Shown one piece after another: positions 49,832-63,300 of a DNA stretch of 64,000 bases. Below the pieces are notes generated by a model. That model was not told the origin of the DNA. It saw only the letters and a program-made list of their open reading frames with translations, and searched no databases. The stretch lies in NCBI GenBank assembly GCA_946807835.1, contig OX327690.1:14046501-14110500 (forward strand), in the 5' to 3' direction. This DNA is from Ailanthus altissimus (lineage: Eukaryota; Streptophyta; Magnoliopsida; Sapindales; Simaroubaceae). Both the position numbers and the translations under genes were made by a program. Numbering within the stretch: position 1 is the first letter of the stretch; each line of letters begins with the position of its first letter.

Positions 49832-52800
49832 CTATGAAGCTGTGGTCCACAAATTAACGGTCATCTTCTGTCTATAAAAGGTACCAATGTCAGAGAACGA
49901 GTCAAATAGCCGACCTAAAATAAGATATTCAATATACATACAGGCAAAGACGCCACAGTCCCCGCTCTCAACCTCTTGTTGTGGCAAATTCTCCCGGATA
50001 CGAGTCACTGGCCAAAGGAACATATTTGGGCTTTGTATGCCCCTCAAACTATAAAATCTACACCTTTGAAGGTACAAAGGCATTGCAACACACAGAGGCT
50101 CTATAGATTTCATGATAGACTCGTTTGAATGGCCATTCACGCTGGAATCATAAAGAATGATTACAAACCGAGTAAGGTCAAGTTGCGGTACAATCTAATA
50201 TTCTTGATTGATATTTAGAGGAATATATACCTACAAAAGTAATTATGGTATTATTTTTAACTTAATGTTGTTACATGTACAGTAAAAAGTCATTATTATT
50301 CTTAAAAAGTACCTTATTGACCATTGCCCACGGTTTAGCACCAAGTAACTCAGTCTTTGTTCCGAGTGTATAAGCCAACAACATTTCAAGCCAGTCATTG
50401 TTGTCTGAAAGATTAGCAGTGAAAGACATTTGCCACATTTGTCGAATGTACTCCTAAACACAAATAAAAGATACTCGTTAAAGTCGATAATAGTTAATAT
50501 ACACATTTGTGGAGATGATAATGTTATATGCACAATACACGGTTTAGCACCAAGTAACTCAGTCTTTGTTCTGAGTGCATAAGCCAACAACATTTCAAGC
50601 CAGTCATTGTTGTCTGGAGGATTGGCAGTGAAAGAAGTTTGCCACATTTGTCGAATGTACTCCTAAACACAAATAAAAGATACTTGTTAAAGGCGATAAT
50701 AGTTAATATACACATTCGTGGAGATGATAATGTTATGTGCACAATAAACGGGTAATATAATAGCTTACGTAGAAATATGCATCTGTAGTTGTACAATCTT
50801 GTAAGTACATGTCAGAAAATATTCTTTGACGCAAACGCAAAACCTTCAAATATTCATTTATATGCTACAAAACACAGAATATGCATAAGTTTTGATATTA
50901 TTAGACAATTCACAAAACAAAAAAAGTAAAAATAAGTCCTCACCGAATCGTCAAGCTAATTTTGTAGTATATCACTAAACCATATGTTGTTCGAATCGAG
51001 TCCGTGCAAATGAACCCGTTATGTTGGGTCATTGTTTTTCATCCAATCCAAAAGCTCAACATATGTACTCTGATCAATAGGAATCAACTACTCGTTTATG
51101 TCAATAGTAGGTCCTACTTGCAATTCCATAAGTTTCTTCTTCGCAGGCTGTTTTAACGGATTGGTATATGGACTAACTTAGGCTGCTGCCTTCTTGCGAA
51201 GGCACCCATACTTACTTATGTTTTCACCCAATGGAGTAGGTATAATTTTTAAGCTTGTAGGGCTATCAGCAACAGGAGCGAATGACTGATGGTGAGACTC
51301 GCTGGCATGAGCAAATGTCTGAACGTCAGCAGCCATGAATTCGGTACCCTACAAAACCAAACAATACCGATTAATATATTGACTTGTTAAATTTTGTATC
51401 CAATAAATATATTTTAGGTTTAAAACGTACCATACTCTACCCTACATTCTCGGAAATCTTGGCTGGTTTAAGTTATTGCATCAAGAGAGATATCTAATGC
51501 AAGATATTTTCTTCAGCCTTATCAATCTTGGCTGAAAGCTCTGTGTTACCCTTATCAATCCTGATAAAGACCCTTATTTCAAGATCATCTATCCTTTTCT
51601 CCAAGATTTGATATTGTGATGTTGATGTACCGGATTGAAACATACATAAGTTATTATAATCAATTTTCACAGGCTAATACTAATCAGTAACATAAGCATC
51701 AGATAATTCAAGAAAAAAATAAATAAATTATTATACCATTGATTCAGTTATTGGTAAGGCTTCAAATTCGTGGAGATGTTGCAGATTATCGGTGAATTGG
51801 GTGTCCGAGATATCAACTGTCTCCAACTTAAGACTTCATCCCCATTTTTCTGATGGAATGTAAAAGTTTACCACTGTGCGATAGTCTGCAGTCTTCTCAT
51901 GTTTACAGGTTACCAACTTTCTATAAACCTCAAAAGCTTTTATAATATTTTAGAATTATTAATCATTCTTAGAAAATATAATACAAATTATAAGGAAGTT
52001 ATATATAATTTTTGTTGAACATAAAAGTATACCCCAACACTATCGAAGAGGACATCTATGACGTTTTCGTATAATAGGGTGCTCCTGCCAGACCAATTTA
52101 GAATACGAGAAAAATAGTCTTCATTCCTATCGGCAAACAGCTCCCCACACCACGATATCGCCTCGTAGATCCACACCTGAAATGATAATAAATTTAAATT
52201 TTACAATGTCAACAAAATAAATTTTTCTCTATCCTAATATGATAATAAATCAAAAAGATAGAATTACTTACCAAAAATGCGTGACAAAATGAGTATAAGT
52301 TGTATGATTCCTTATCCCCAGCACCTGCTTTTTTTACCTTCGCTAACTTTTTAATTGGAACCATGCATAAACTATTGTAGAGTACAGTCCATGCAATTGT
52401 ACCCCAAGGATAGAATTAAACTCATCTAAATTATCTACGAGACGAAGTACAAAATATTGTATAATTCTATTCCGATCACGTGGCATTATCAATTTATGAA
52501 ATACATAAAATAGACACATTTTTACTGCATTTACATCATCATCAAATGTAATGCTCATGAACCACAAATCCAAATCCTTGTAAGTCAACTAACTTCTACC
52601 CGAAAAATATTTATGGCATAGTCTATCACCTAACCCACTTACTACAGGATAATCCCCTATCCTCAAATCAGTAATCAAATAAAAATCTTGACAAGAGAAT
52701 CTAATACATCTTTTACCTATATAAAACTATAATTCTTCATATAAATTTTTGGTATACACATGACTTAATAAAATCTCATATGCTAAAATATCTGAGAATG

Positions 52801-52990
52801 GAATATCTGATACATCCAATAAACTACCAAAATATGTGGTTCAAAATATTTCTACCTGCCTCGAAGTCAATTTATTTTTTATATTTCGTATAACCTATAA
52901 CTTCAAGTAAGGATGTACATTCGCTCGGTAAAAATATTTTTCGGTAATAACGTATTCTTTTGTGATATTCTCCTTCCTGAAAAAATTAAA
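49832..52990 (-). pseudogene. DUF1985 plus Ulp1-like (C48) protease gene of the MULE
   Basis: Transposon-borne relative of SUMO proteases. 5' part: 52343-52588, KMCLFYVFHKLIM then FVLRLVDNLDEFNSILGVQL, matches DUF1985 (LALLYFL, WMRLVDDLDxFNSYPWG). Next 51988-52176: MWIYEAISWCGELFADR, RILNWS (LWxYExIP, PRxLNWS). Then a duplicated exon (50332-50749; VRQMWQTSFTANP, DWLEMLLAYALRTKTELLGAKP). The 3' part 49832-50140 ends with ENLPQQEVESGDCGVFACMYIEYL: this has the protease Gln and catalytic Cys context (QxNxxDCGVF) but the catalytic His/Asp are not clearly readable. Intron-like gaps and stops separate the blocks; it converges on mudrA. Confidence 0.72.
50332..50749. repeat. 209-bp tandem duplication of one exon
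   Basis: Units 50332-50540 and 50541-50749 both start GGTTTAGCACCAAGTAACTC and are about 95% identical by eye. Each contains the full exon encoding TKTELLGAKP plus its flanking intron-like bases. The high identity suggests a recent event. Confidence 0.9.
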
Positions 52991-53225
52991 AAATTATTAA
53001 TATTTACAAAATAATAATCAACATAACATATAACAATTAAATCAAAATTTAATTTAATTACAACTAACAACCTAGACAAAAAATTTATTTACATAATTAT
53101 TAAAAATTTTATTATTAAAAAATTTAAATTATTAAATTAAATAATTATAAATAAACATAAACAACATAAATTAATTTAAAAAATTAAATTGTTTATGGGA
53201 TTTTATGGTCGGACGCGCTGGCGCG

Positions 53226-53291
53226 TGCGTCTACGCGCTGCTGGTGGCGGGCGAGTAGATGCATGCCTACCACCAGCAGCGCGTAGACGCA
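53226..53291. repeat. GC-rich perfect hairpin, 22-bp arms
   Basis: Arms 53226-53247 and 53270-53291 are exact reverse complements around a 22-base loop. The outer bases (GGTCGGA... and ...TGTCTGACC at 53208 and 53303) add further pairing. Very GC-rich inside AT-rich DNA, near the right end of the MULE. Confidence 0.9.
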
Positions 53292-53770
53292 TGCACCAAC
53301 ATGTCTGACCACAAAAAAAGGTCGGATTTCACTATTTTCGGCCAAGTTCTCAATTTACACACATTTTCAACTTATACTACATCTACATTTACACATTTCT
53401 AACTAATATAAATTATAATGCACAAAAATCACAAAAAATTAAATTTATAAAATATACTTACCAATTTTCTCTCATGAGAAAATTGTTGAGTGTTAATCGT
53501 GAAAAGGGAGAATTAACCGTGAGAGTGAGAGAATTAATAGTCATTGATAAGAGCAACCGTGAGAGTGAAAGAGAGAGAGAGAAGGAGAGTGTCGGTGATG
53601 TATTAAAAAATTAAAAAAAAATTATTTTTTTATTTTATTTAATATAAAGGTAAAATAAAAAAAAATAAAAAAAGAAATACAATTGATTATTATTATATAA
53701 GTTGTATTGCATAGTTGCAGCTGTTAAATTTAGTAGAAAAATTCGTCGAGTTAACTTATTTTAATATTAT

Positions 53771-54215
53771 ATAAATTATACTACTTCTCCTTGATTTCTA
53801 ACCTAGCTCTTTCACCTGTGAACCAAAAAGAAACACTGATAGCAAAAACGTGATATAGAACGGAAACATGACAATCATTCTCTACAGTAATAATATATTC
53901 AAAACTCATTATTTTGTTTTATTAAGTAGGGGCAGGATCGAGGTACCACATTTTCCACACGGTTCGTGAATTATGGAATCCATACAGTTTTAACAGTTGA
54001 AATTACATTTGACATGCACACTTGATTGTACATGTGAAAAATAATTTCAACTATCAAAAGTGCTTGGATCCATTCCTTTACAAGTCGTACCAAAATATGT
54101 GTAGAAAGGAGGATTCTCCATCCTAGTCCCAATTAACCAACAAGCATGTAGAATACAAATTATAACTACGCATACTAGTCCAATCAAGCCATAGAATGCT
54201 CAAACCCATCAATCT
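53771..54215. other. 3' flank of the BBE-like gene
   Basis: Non-coding. The region 53560-53590 just to the left is GA-rich. No canonical AATAAA polyadenylation signal was recognised in the 200 bases downstream of the stop on the minus strand. Confidence 0.4.
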
Positions 54216-55850
<1,635 letters not shown>

Positions 55851-55875
55851 TCATGAACTGAGAGTTTGAGCTGTC

Positions 55876-55884
55876 TTAAATAAG
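55876..55884 (-). promoter_or_regulatory. TATA-like box of the BBE-like gene
   Basis: The minus strand reads CTTATTTAA about 55 bases before the first ATG. This would give a short 5' leader of 20-30 bases, which includes an A-run just before ATG. Judged by position only. Confidence 0.45.
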
Positions 55885-56667
55885 CTCATTTGGTCTCTGA
55901 TGAGCCTAACGTGTATTTGAGCTAATCCTAACGTCACGACTTTATGGCAGTTTTTATCTTATAATTCGGAGTAAATTGTTTCAAGGACTTCAGCTTCTGG
56001 AGATTCAACCTTTGAATTTACCAAGTACCAACAATTAAAAAAAAAAGTCTTTTTAAAAAACAATTAAAAATTTATGAATGTACCATGATTTGTGGATTTT
56101 GGCCACATTATTCCGTTTCTTTTTCCTTCTTGGTGAGAACATTGGCACTCCTAATCTGATGCAAATGCAGAACATGAAATTTGTCTCGTGACCAGAACTT
56201 AGAAAAAATAGGGGAAAAAAAATTTCCCAAGTCAAGTTTTATGGTCTAGTAACTTTCAGCATACATATTTTCTTTTCCCGTCAGAAAAAGAAAAATATTA
56301 AGAAACCAAAAAGTAGTGCTCCAAAGACAAAGATACGCTAGCTTTTTATCAATTGATTAATAAAAAAACAAATTTTCATTATATATTATTGACATTAAAT
56401 GGATATTATAATGTATCTAGAAATTTCAATAAGCTCAAATAGAGTATTCAAATATATGGCAGTTATATATTTTTTTTAAAATCATTAACTTTAAAAGCTT
56501 ACATTCAAGTGTGGTTAGGCGTAATTTAATTAGTAGTAATTAACCACACTACTCTTAGATCAAAGCCTCTTCCTTAAGTTAAACCCAAGAAAAAAAATTA
56601 AAATTAAAATTAATTGAGGGTTTAATGCCAAATCCAAATTATACAAACGCTTCTTGTTATATAATGT

Positions 56668-56733
56668 AAGTTTAATTAATAAACTAAATGGGTTTTTCAT
56701 AAGTTTAATTAATAAAATAAATGGGTTTTTCAT
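56668..56733. repeat. 33-bp tandem duplication
   Basis: Units 56668-56700 and 56701-56733 start AAGTTTAATTAATAAA and end ATGGGTTTTTCAT; they differ at one base. Confidence 0.92.
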
Positions 56734-58726
56734 ACCTTATTGAACAATTACCATATCTTAAACTAATAGCTAATATACGATGCATGTTATTAAAGATATC
56801 GTTTTAGAAATCAAAATTGTTGATTGAATTGTGCATATGTCATGAGAAATATGCTGCAACATTATTTTAAAACGACTCAACAACTACCCATCTATCTGTC
56901 GTCAAACTTTCATATCTCATTTAAGCTTTTTCAAAAGCAGCCAAAAAGAAAGTCCAAGTTCAATAGTTTTTTCTAAAGTATTCGTTTTTAGTTTTTCCAT
57001 TTGCCGTCCTATAGGACAGCTAAGATGCAATAAAATAATAACTATTTTAAAATTGAAGAGAAGAGAAAATGAAAGGATTGAGGTTTATTTTTAAAATAAG
57101 TTAATTTACAAATAGATCAGAACTCTTGATTCAATTGTCCTACGCAATAGATTTAGGTGGTGCTTATCCTTTTAACTGATTTCTGAATAGAATTGAATTG
57201 AGTTGAATACTAAATAAAACTGAATGACTCAATTTAAATGACTTTTTTTTTGTAATATGTAAATATAAATGTTACATTATTTATTTTTTAAAATAAAAAT
57301 AATAAAAACTAATACTTTGATATTGATGTTCTTATTAATTTTTAATGCTAAATTAATAAAAATAATATAAAATATATATAAAATAATATAAGAAATATAT
57401 AAAATAATAGTCAGTTGTACACATTAATATCAAAACAATGTTAATATAAATTTTATTGTAATTGTTTATAACCTATCATTTTTTTCAAAACAAAGTTGTA
57501 AGTACATTAAAAAAACACATTAATTATAAAATTGATCAACAAAAATAAGTATGTATTTTATATAATTGGTATTCAAAAGTAAATGAAAGAGACAAGTTTT
57601 ATATAAAAAGGAATGTAATATGTAATTAGATAGGATATTTTTTAGAATAATTTTAATAATATCATTCCTATTTTCTACATTAAACAAAAAAACAAATTCA
57701 AACATTTTGACCTTTTTCTTTTAGGTTAAAATTTTGTTAAAATACTTATTAAATTAGAAAAATTAAAAACTTAAATAATTTAATAAATTAAATTAAGTAA
57801 AAAAATGTCCCTATTAAAGAAATAAATACATTAAAAAATAAACAAAATGAACAAACGGTAAGAGAGGACTAAACCGTTTTCTGGGCATGACTTATTAGTC
57901 AACAAATAAAAGAGTTTTGAATTAATTTGAAGGGAACCATATTACCCAAAACTAATCCCCAAATCTCATATAATCAGCCATGATTTGTTTCTTATAGATT
58001 TTGTTTTTCAATAATATCTCCACGCATCATAAACTTTATTCATCTACACGTCTCTGTAACTTTTAAGCAAGTAATTAGCATGTAAATTAAGAAAAAATAT
58101 CTAAATTTTTCACCAAAATACATTATCAAATTGATTTTCTCGGTCTTACCATTCATCATCATGTTCATGATGATTAATATATAAAGCTAGTTCAGGCCGA
58201 TTATAATGAGCGCATCACAGTAACCTTTCAATTGATGCTCGTTGAAGAATAGACCTAAATTAATTATGTAAGTGGATTTTAGTTCAAATCATAAATTATT
58301 TAAGTTAAGTAATTTGATCCGTTAACCTATAGATCCTAAAAACAGGTCATATAAATATAATGAAACAAAAAAATAATTAAAATTATTATTTTATTTAAAT
58401 TGAGATTGAATTAATTGTTGTTTTGTATAAACATAAATTTTTCAAGAAATGATTAAATTTCATATAAATCTTTTTTTCTTTTTTTTGCTGTTGCATTATG
58501 AATTTCAAATAAATTTAAGTACTAATAAATTTAAATTAATTACATGGTGTGTGTTCATGCATATTTTAAGTGTAACTTAGATTTATTCGTTATAAATATT
58601 GTTAGCTTATTTTATATTAATTATTGAGTTTTATTCAGTATTAATTATTAAATTTTAAGCATTTGAGCATATCTTGTTCGTTACCGAAGCATTTCATATA
58701 TTAAGCACTTATTTTCTTAAAATATT

Positions 58727-58782
58727 ACTGATTTAAATGTTGAATTTTTGTTTTACTGATTTAAATGTTGAATTTTTGTTTT
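58727..58782. repeat. 28-bp tandem duplication
   Basis: Two identical units starting ACTGATTTAAATGTTG and ending with a TTTTTGTTTT run. Confidence 0.95.
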
Positions 58783-59885
58783 AAAGAAGATGATACTCAC
58801 CTATAAATTTAAAAAATTCTCAAAAATAAGAAAATAAATTCGTAGAATTATAATCTTTCGAGCTTTGAGTGGTGCCGACGAGAGAACCATGAAAAGAATC
58901 TAAAGAGAAACTTGTCGGCGAGGCTTTGTTGACGAAAGAATCGAGATTGGGAGTCATGTACATTTTATAATGTAAACTGATAATGACAAATGTGGCAACA
59001 CAACTTGTTTAAGAAAGCAGTGTCAATATCAGATTGAGACTGAGCATGGCCCTAATTATTCCGTGGAGCTTTATTTATTTATTTCTCCATACATTTTAGA
59101 CAAACGTCAAGCTTTCAGTCTGAAAATAAATTTAAGATTATGCAATATGGGTTGATGTATAATATTTCTTTACATCTTTAGAAAAAGGGCATCATGCACT
59201 CTGACCAAGATTGGTCTAACTTCTAAAAGAGATTCTGTCTTATCATTTTGACAGGTTCCTCTAAGCACTACGTCAATCTTATGTAATATATATATATATA
59301 TATGAAGTTTCTCTGGTTTTATTTTATTAAATTTATATATATTTTTTAAAAGGAATACTTAAGAGACTTCTCGTATATAAGAAGAGTAGCCGGTGTCTAC
59401 TTTCACAATCACAAGGGAATTTGACAAATCATAAGATGAAATTGTTTGTTCTTCAAAGTCTTTTAACTTTCTGTTTCCTGAATAAATTAAAACATAAAAG
59501 TTCATTTAACATTCACAGCTAACTTTTTAACGGCTGCACGTGTTCAAATTACCAATATGTATATTGAATTTACATTATGAAAAAAATCATCATAAATATA
59601 ATCTCTGGTGTAAAGTTCTGGTTCCAAAGTAAATACATTAGGATAATGGGCTTTTAAGCCATTTGAGTAACGAGGGCATTTAAGTCTTTATATGTTGAAT
59701 TGTAACCCTAGGCTGCTACGCTATCATTTCATGCTTATATATATTTGTGATGTTCTCAGTCCAAATTCATTGTATTTAGTCTATTGAGTTTTTAGGCCAA
59801 ATCGGCTTATGCTCTCTTCGTCCATTTCTCCCTCGGTTTACCGTTTGCATGAGTTTTCTTTATCTTCGGGTTTGCTCAAATTCTC

Positions 59886-60233
59886 TGTTAAAAAATTAAA
59901 GAGTGACGCACGATCACAGTTAAAATAAAATTAAAAAAATAATAAAAATAAGATAAAATATAAAATTATATGGTTTAATTTTTAATTTACGTTCACGAGT
60001 AAAGATAAAAAAATCTTTTATTATTAAAATTTGAGAATACAAGTATTATAGTGTTTTAATCTTACAATCCAAAATTTAAATACACTCAATTATCTCAAAT
60101 TTTTAAAATCTCTCTCAAAATTATATTGTAGAACAAAATTGCTAAACTTTCCCTTTTATAGAGAGAGTTGAGCAAGTGTACAGCCTTAATAAGGTTGTCT
60201 ACCATTGCAAATTTGCAGCTGGCACTACTGACA
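59886..60233 (-). mobile_element. Short copia 3' LTR (Tork/Tnt1-like element)
   Basis: Left end TGTTAAAAAATT, right end CTACTGACA. The right end abuts the polypurine tract (minus strand AAGTGGGAGAAT, 60234-60247). On the minus strand TATAAAAGGGAAAG at about 60148-60161 is a likely promoter. Length 348 bp. The 5-mer outside it is TTCTC; the partner LTR lies beyond the window. Confidence 0.78.
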
Positions 60234-60311
60234 ATTCTCCCACTTGGAGATTTGATTGAAAATCAATCAAGTCTCCATATTATTCTTTCTTCTTTGCCAA
60301 AGTCATGTTGT

Positions 60312-63300
60312 TTACGTGTATGCTATGTCATACAAGGATTTGCACCATACAAATTTGTTAGTATTGGTGGGCTTGGTCAACACATCTGCTATGTTATCAT
60401 TTGTATGAATTTTTTTTATACCCACACTTCCATCTTCTATCATTTCACGAACGAAGTGATATTAAACACCTATGTGCTTCGTTCTTGAATGAAAAGCTGG
60501 ATTCCTTGCAATGTGTAAGGCACTCTAACTGTCACAAAACAATTGAACTTTCTCTTGTTTGTGCCCGAGCTCTTCCAATAATCTTTGTATCCAAATTACT
60601 TCCTTGCAAGCTTGTGTAGCTGCCATGTATTCTGCTTCTATAATAGATAATGCCACAACAGTTTGTAATTTCGAAACCCAGCTTACAGCTCCTTCTGGAA
60701 GTTTAAACACATAGCCAGTAGTAGATTTTCTTTTATCAAAGTCTCTTGCAAAATCTGAATCCACATAGCCCTTAACAATAAAATCTGATCCTCCATAACA
60801 TAAAGTAACATCTGAGATACCCTTAATGTATCTAAAGATCCTCCTGACACAACCCCAATGCTCTCTACCAGGATTCGCCATATATCTACTAACTGCTCCC
60901 ACTGCTTGTCCAATGTCTAGTCTGGTACAAATCATATCAAACATTAAACTTCCCACTGCTGATGCATACGGTACTCGAGAAATCTCCTTCCTCTCTGCTT
61001 CTTTGCTAGGACACATCTTAGAGGATAACTTGAAATTAACAGTGAGTGGGGTACTAATTGGCTTACAATCTTGCATGTTGAAGCGCCACAAGATTTTCTT
61101 TAAGTAGTTCTTCTGAGAAAGCCAAATCTTCTTATTATTTCTGTCTTGGTGAATTTGCATCCCTAAAATCTTGTTTGCTAGTCCCAAGTCCTTCATATCA
61201 AATTTTCTAGCCAACTGTGCCTTCAATTCTTGGACTCAATCTTTGTTGGGGCCTGTCACCAACATGTCATCCACGTACAACAGCAAGATAATGAAATCAT
61301 TATCATCTTCAAACCTTTTGTAGTATGTACTATTGACGTATTTTATGGTGTATGCATGTGATTGTGTACATATTGAAAAAATAAAATTATGCATCATATA
61401 CATGAATTTGGCAGTGAAATTTATCAAGTAATCAATATATACACATGTAGTTCAATTATTAACAATTTAAGAATACAGAAACATACCTTTAAAGACCTTC
61501 GATGAAGATTTCTAATTCCGAATATCCTTACTCCAAGTTTGAGCTCACCTTGAAGTGCACTTTTGTCCAATTCTAGTTCACAACAATCCGGTGGGATTGT
61601 GAAGCTAGAATAGCAGCAGTATGATCTCCAGCAACAAAGTTTTGATTCTAAAAAGAAAAATATAAAGGATTTATTTTTCTTTCTCCTTTGGTTTTTCTCA
61701 CAAGTCTTTGTACTTTTGAAAAATTCTCTTAAAACCAACTCTTCTTTTTTTTTCTCTCAACCCTTGCACGAATTTTCATTTACTCTCATGTTAACACAAT
61801 TGAAACTCAACTATTTTAGTGGTTACAACAACTTCACAAGTGCTCTACCAAAATTAGATTAAGTGGCCAACTACCAAAATCATTTTTTGTGGCCATTTTA
61901 ATGGTCTAATAAAATTAACCATTAATTACAAAATAGTGCTCCACTAAATTTAGTTTATGTTTCTCAAATTAGGTATGTCTTCCATTTAGGAATAAAATAA
62001 TAAATAAATAAAATTATATTTTATTTATTTAAATAATATTTATTTAATTATTCAAAAACTATTTGAATAATTAATATTTACCTTATTTGATTTTACTAAC
62101 ATAGTAAATGGTTGAATTTATGGTAAAACAATTCATACAATAAAATTGTGCCACTTGTTAATATCTAATTGGTTAACAACTCTTGTTAACTAATTAAATA
62201 ATATATTTAACATTTAAGTTTAAATAAGTGCACAACCCGAGGAACCCCGAAACATATTTTCGGTTTGCTGAAATTTCTAGGATGGAACTGTTCAATCCAT
62301 TATGCTACCCCAGTGTACAACGAGTACACTTCATACTGTGAGACTCTCTAAATCCACGCCCGAATTGTCATATAGAACTCTTCCATACGTCCGTGAACGA
62401 TGCCCCACACACACGTTACGGATATTACAAAGTGGCGCGTTAGACCATACAAGTTGAGGTTATAACATATTCATATAATCCCTCCATCATTTATATCCAA
62501 GTGGAGCAGAGATATAGATCAACACTGTCAAATCTCCATATGCCCGACTGAAAGCTTATCTCTTGAATTGTATTTCAATAAATAATATTCTCAAACACTT
62601 TTGTAATATTATTTATCCTAGGGTTAAACTCTTTTCTCGGGCATTATTGCTTATAGCCATAAGACTTTCTGAAATACAAACTATAGAGTATTAGGATATA
62701 ATACTCACCCCAATGAGCTAATGGATCCCATATCTATGCACACCGAACTCCATGAGCATCGGATCATACCCAGCAACACCCAACGGTCAGACCATGAAAG
62801 GTTTCTGACATGTGTGGAACCAAAGTATGGTGGATCACTCACAAGCCCACCGTGGCACTCAGGTCAAAGGACCACGAATACTACTCAACTCAAAAAATCC
62901 TCCATTGACTGCTTTATGGGATGTTTATTGGAGATCTTTGTGAGTCTGTTCAGTATTCAATCCTTACTGAATACCTGTATCTCTATATGAGCTTCCACTA
63001 AACTCATAGTTTGTTAAGACTAACCATCTGGACCATCCAGATATAGACATACACTAATCTATATATTTGTTAAGGTATTCACTGACAGACCTGCATCAGT
63101 GAAGATAGATCAGGAACATAATATTTAAGAACATATTTGTATAATGACATTTCCTAGCACTATTTGCAACTCTTTGCAATTATGTCATTACTAATACATT
63201 TTTAGGTCTTTGTCCCATTTCAGACAAGGCTTTAACTCTTTAGATATCGCTGACTCTTATAACCTGGTAACTCTTATTAGTGCCAACTCTTAGCATTTAT

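Larger units (their letters stand above)
45586..53770. mobile_element. Mutator-like element with mudrA and DUF1985/Ulp1 genes
   Basis: Defined by its two convergent decayed genes and by GC-rich repeat blocks near each end (46007-46720 and 53200-53310), in otherwise very AT-rich DNA. GGGAAATTTGCCAAGTTGACC near 45589 looks like a MULE terminus. No convincing long terminal inverted repeat was found at the other end: the best inverted match is a TTTTACCYTTAT motif (about 45691 and 53648). No 9-bp target duplication was identified, so both limits are approximate. MULEs carrying a Ulp1-like protease beside mudrA are known in plants (Kaonashi type). Confidence 0.65.
55885..59885. other. Intergenic region, no gene seen
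   Basis: AT-rich, with no ORF of support on either strand. Contains tandem repeats at 56668-56733 and 58727-58782, a short TA run near 59286-59303, a 12-bp palindrome GTCCTATAGGAC near 57007, and a small ATCATCATG/CATGATGAT inverted pair near 58155. The part 59640-59885 looks like U5-type LTR sequence cut by the copia element at 59886, but I cannot assign it. Confidence 0.5.

Noticed and set aside
45586..53770. Direct repeat GAAATTTGCCAAGTTGACC versus GAAAAATTCGTCGAGTTAAC (about 53740) as MULE terminal inverted repeats
   Set aside because: The match is in direct, not inverted, orientation, and no 9-bp TSD was found, so true ends remain unresolved.
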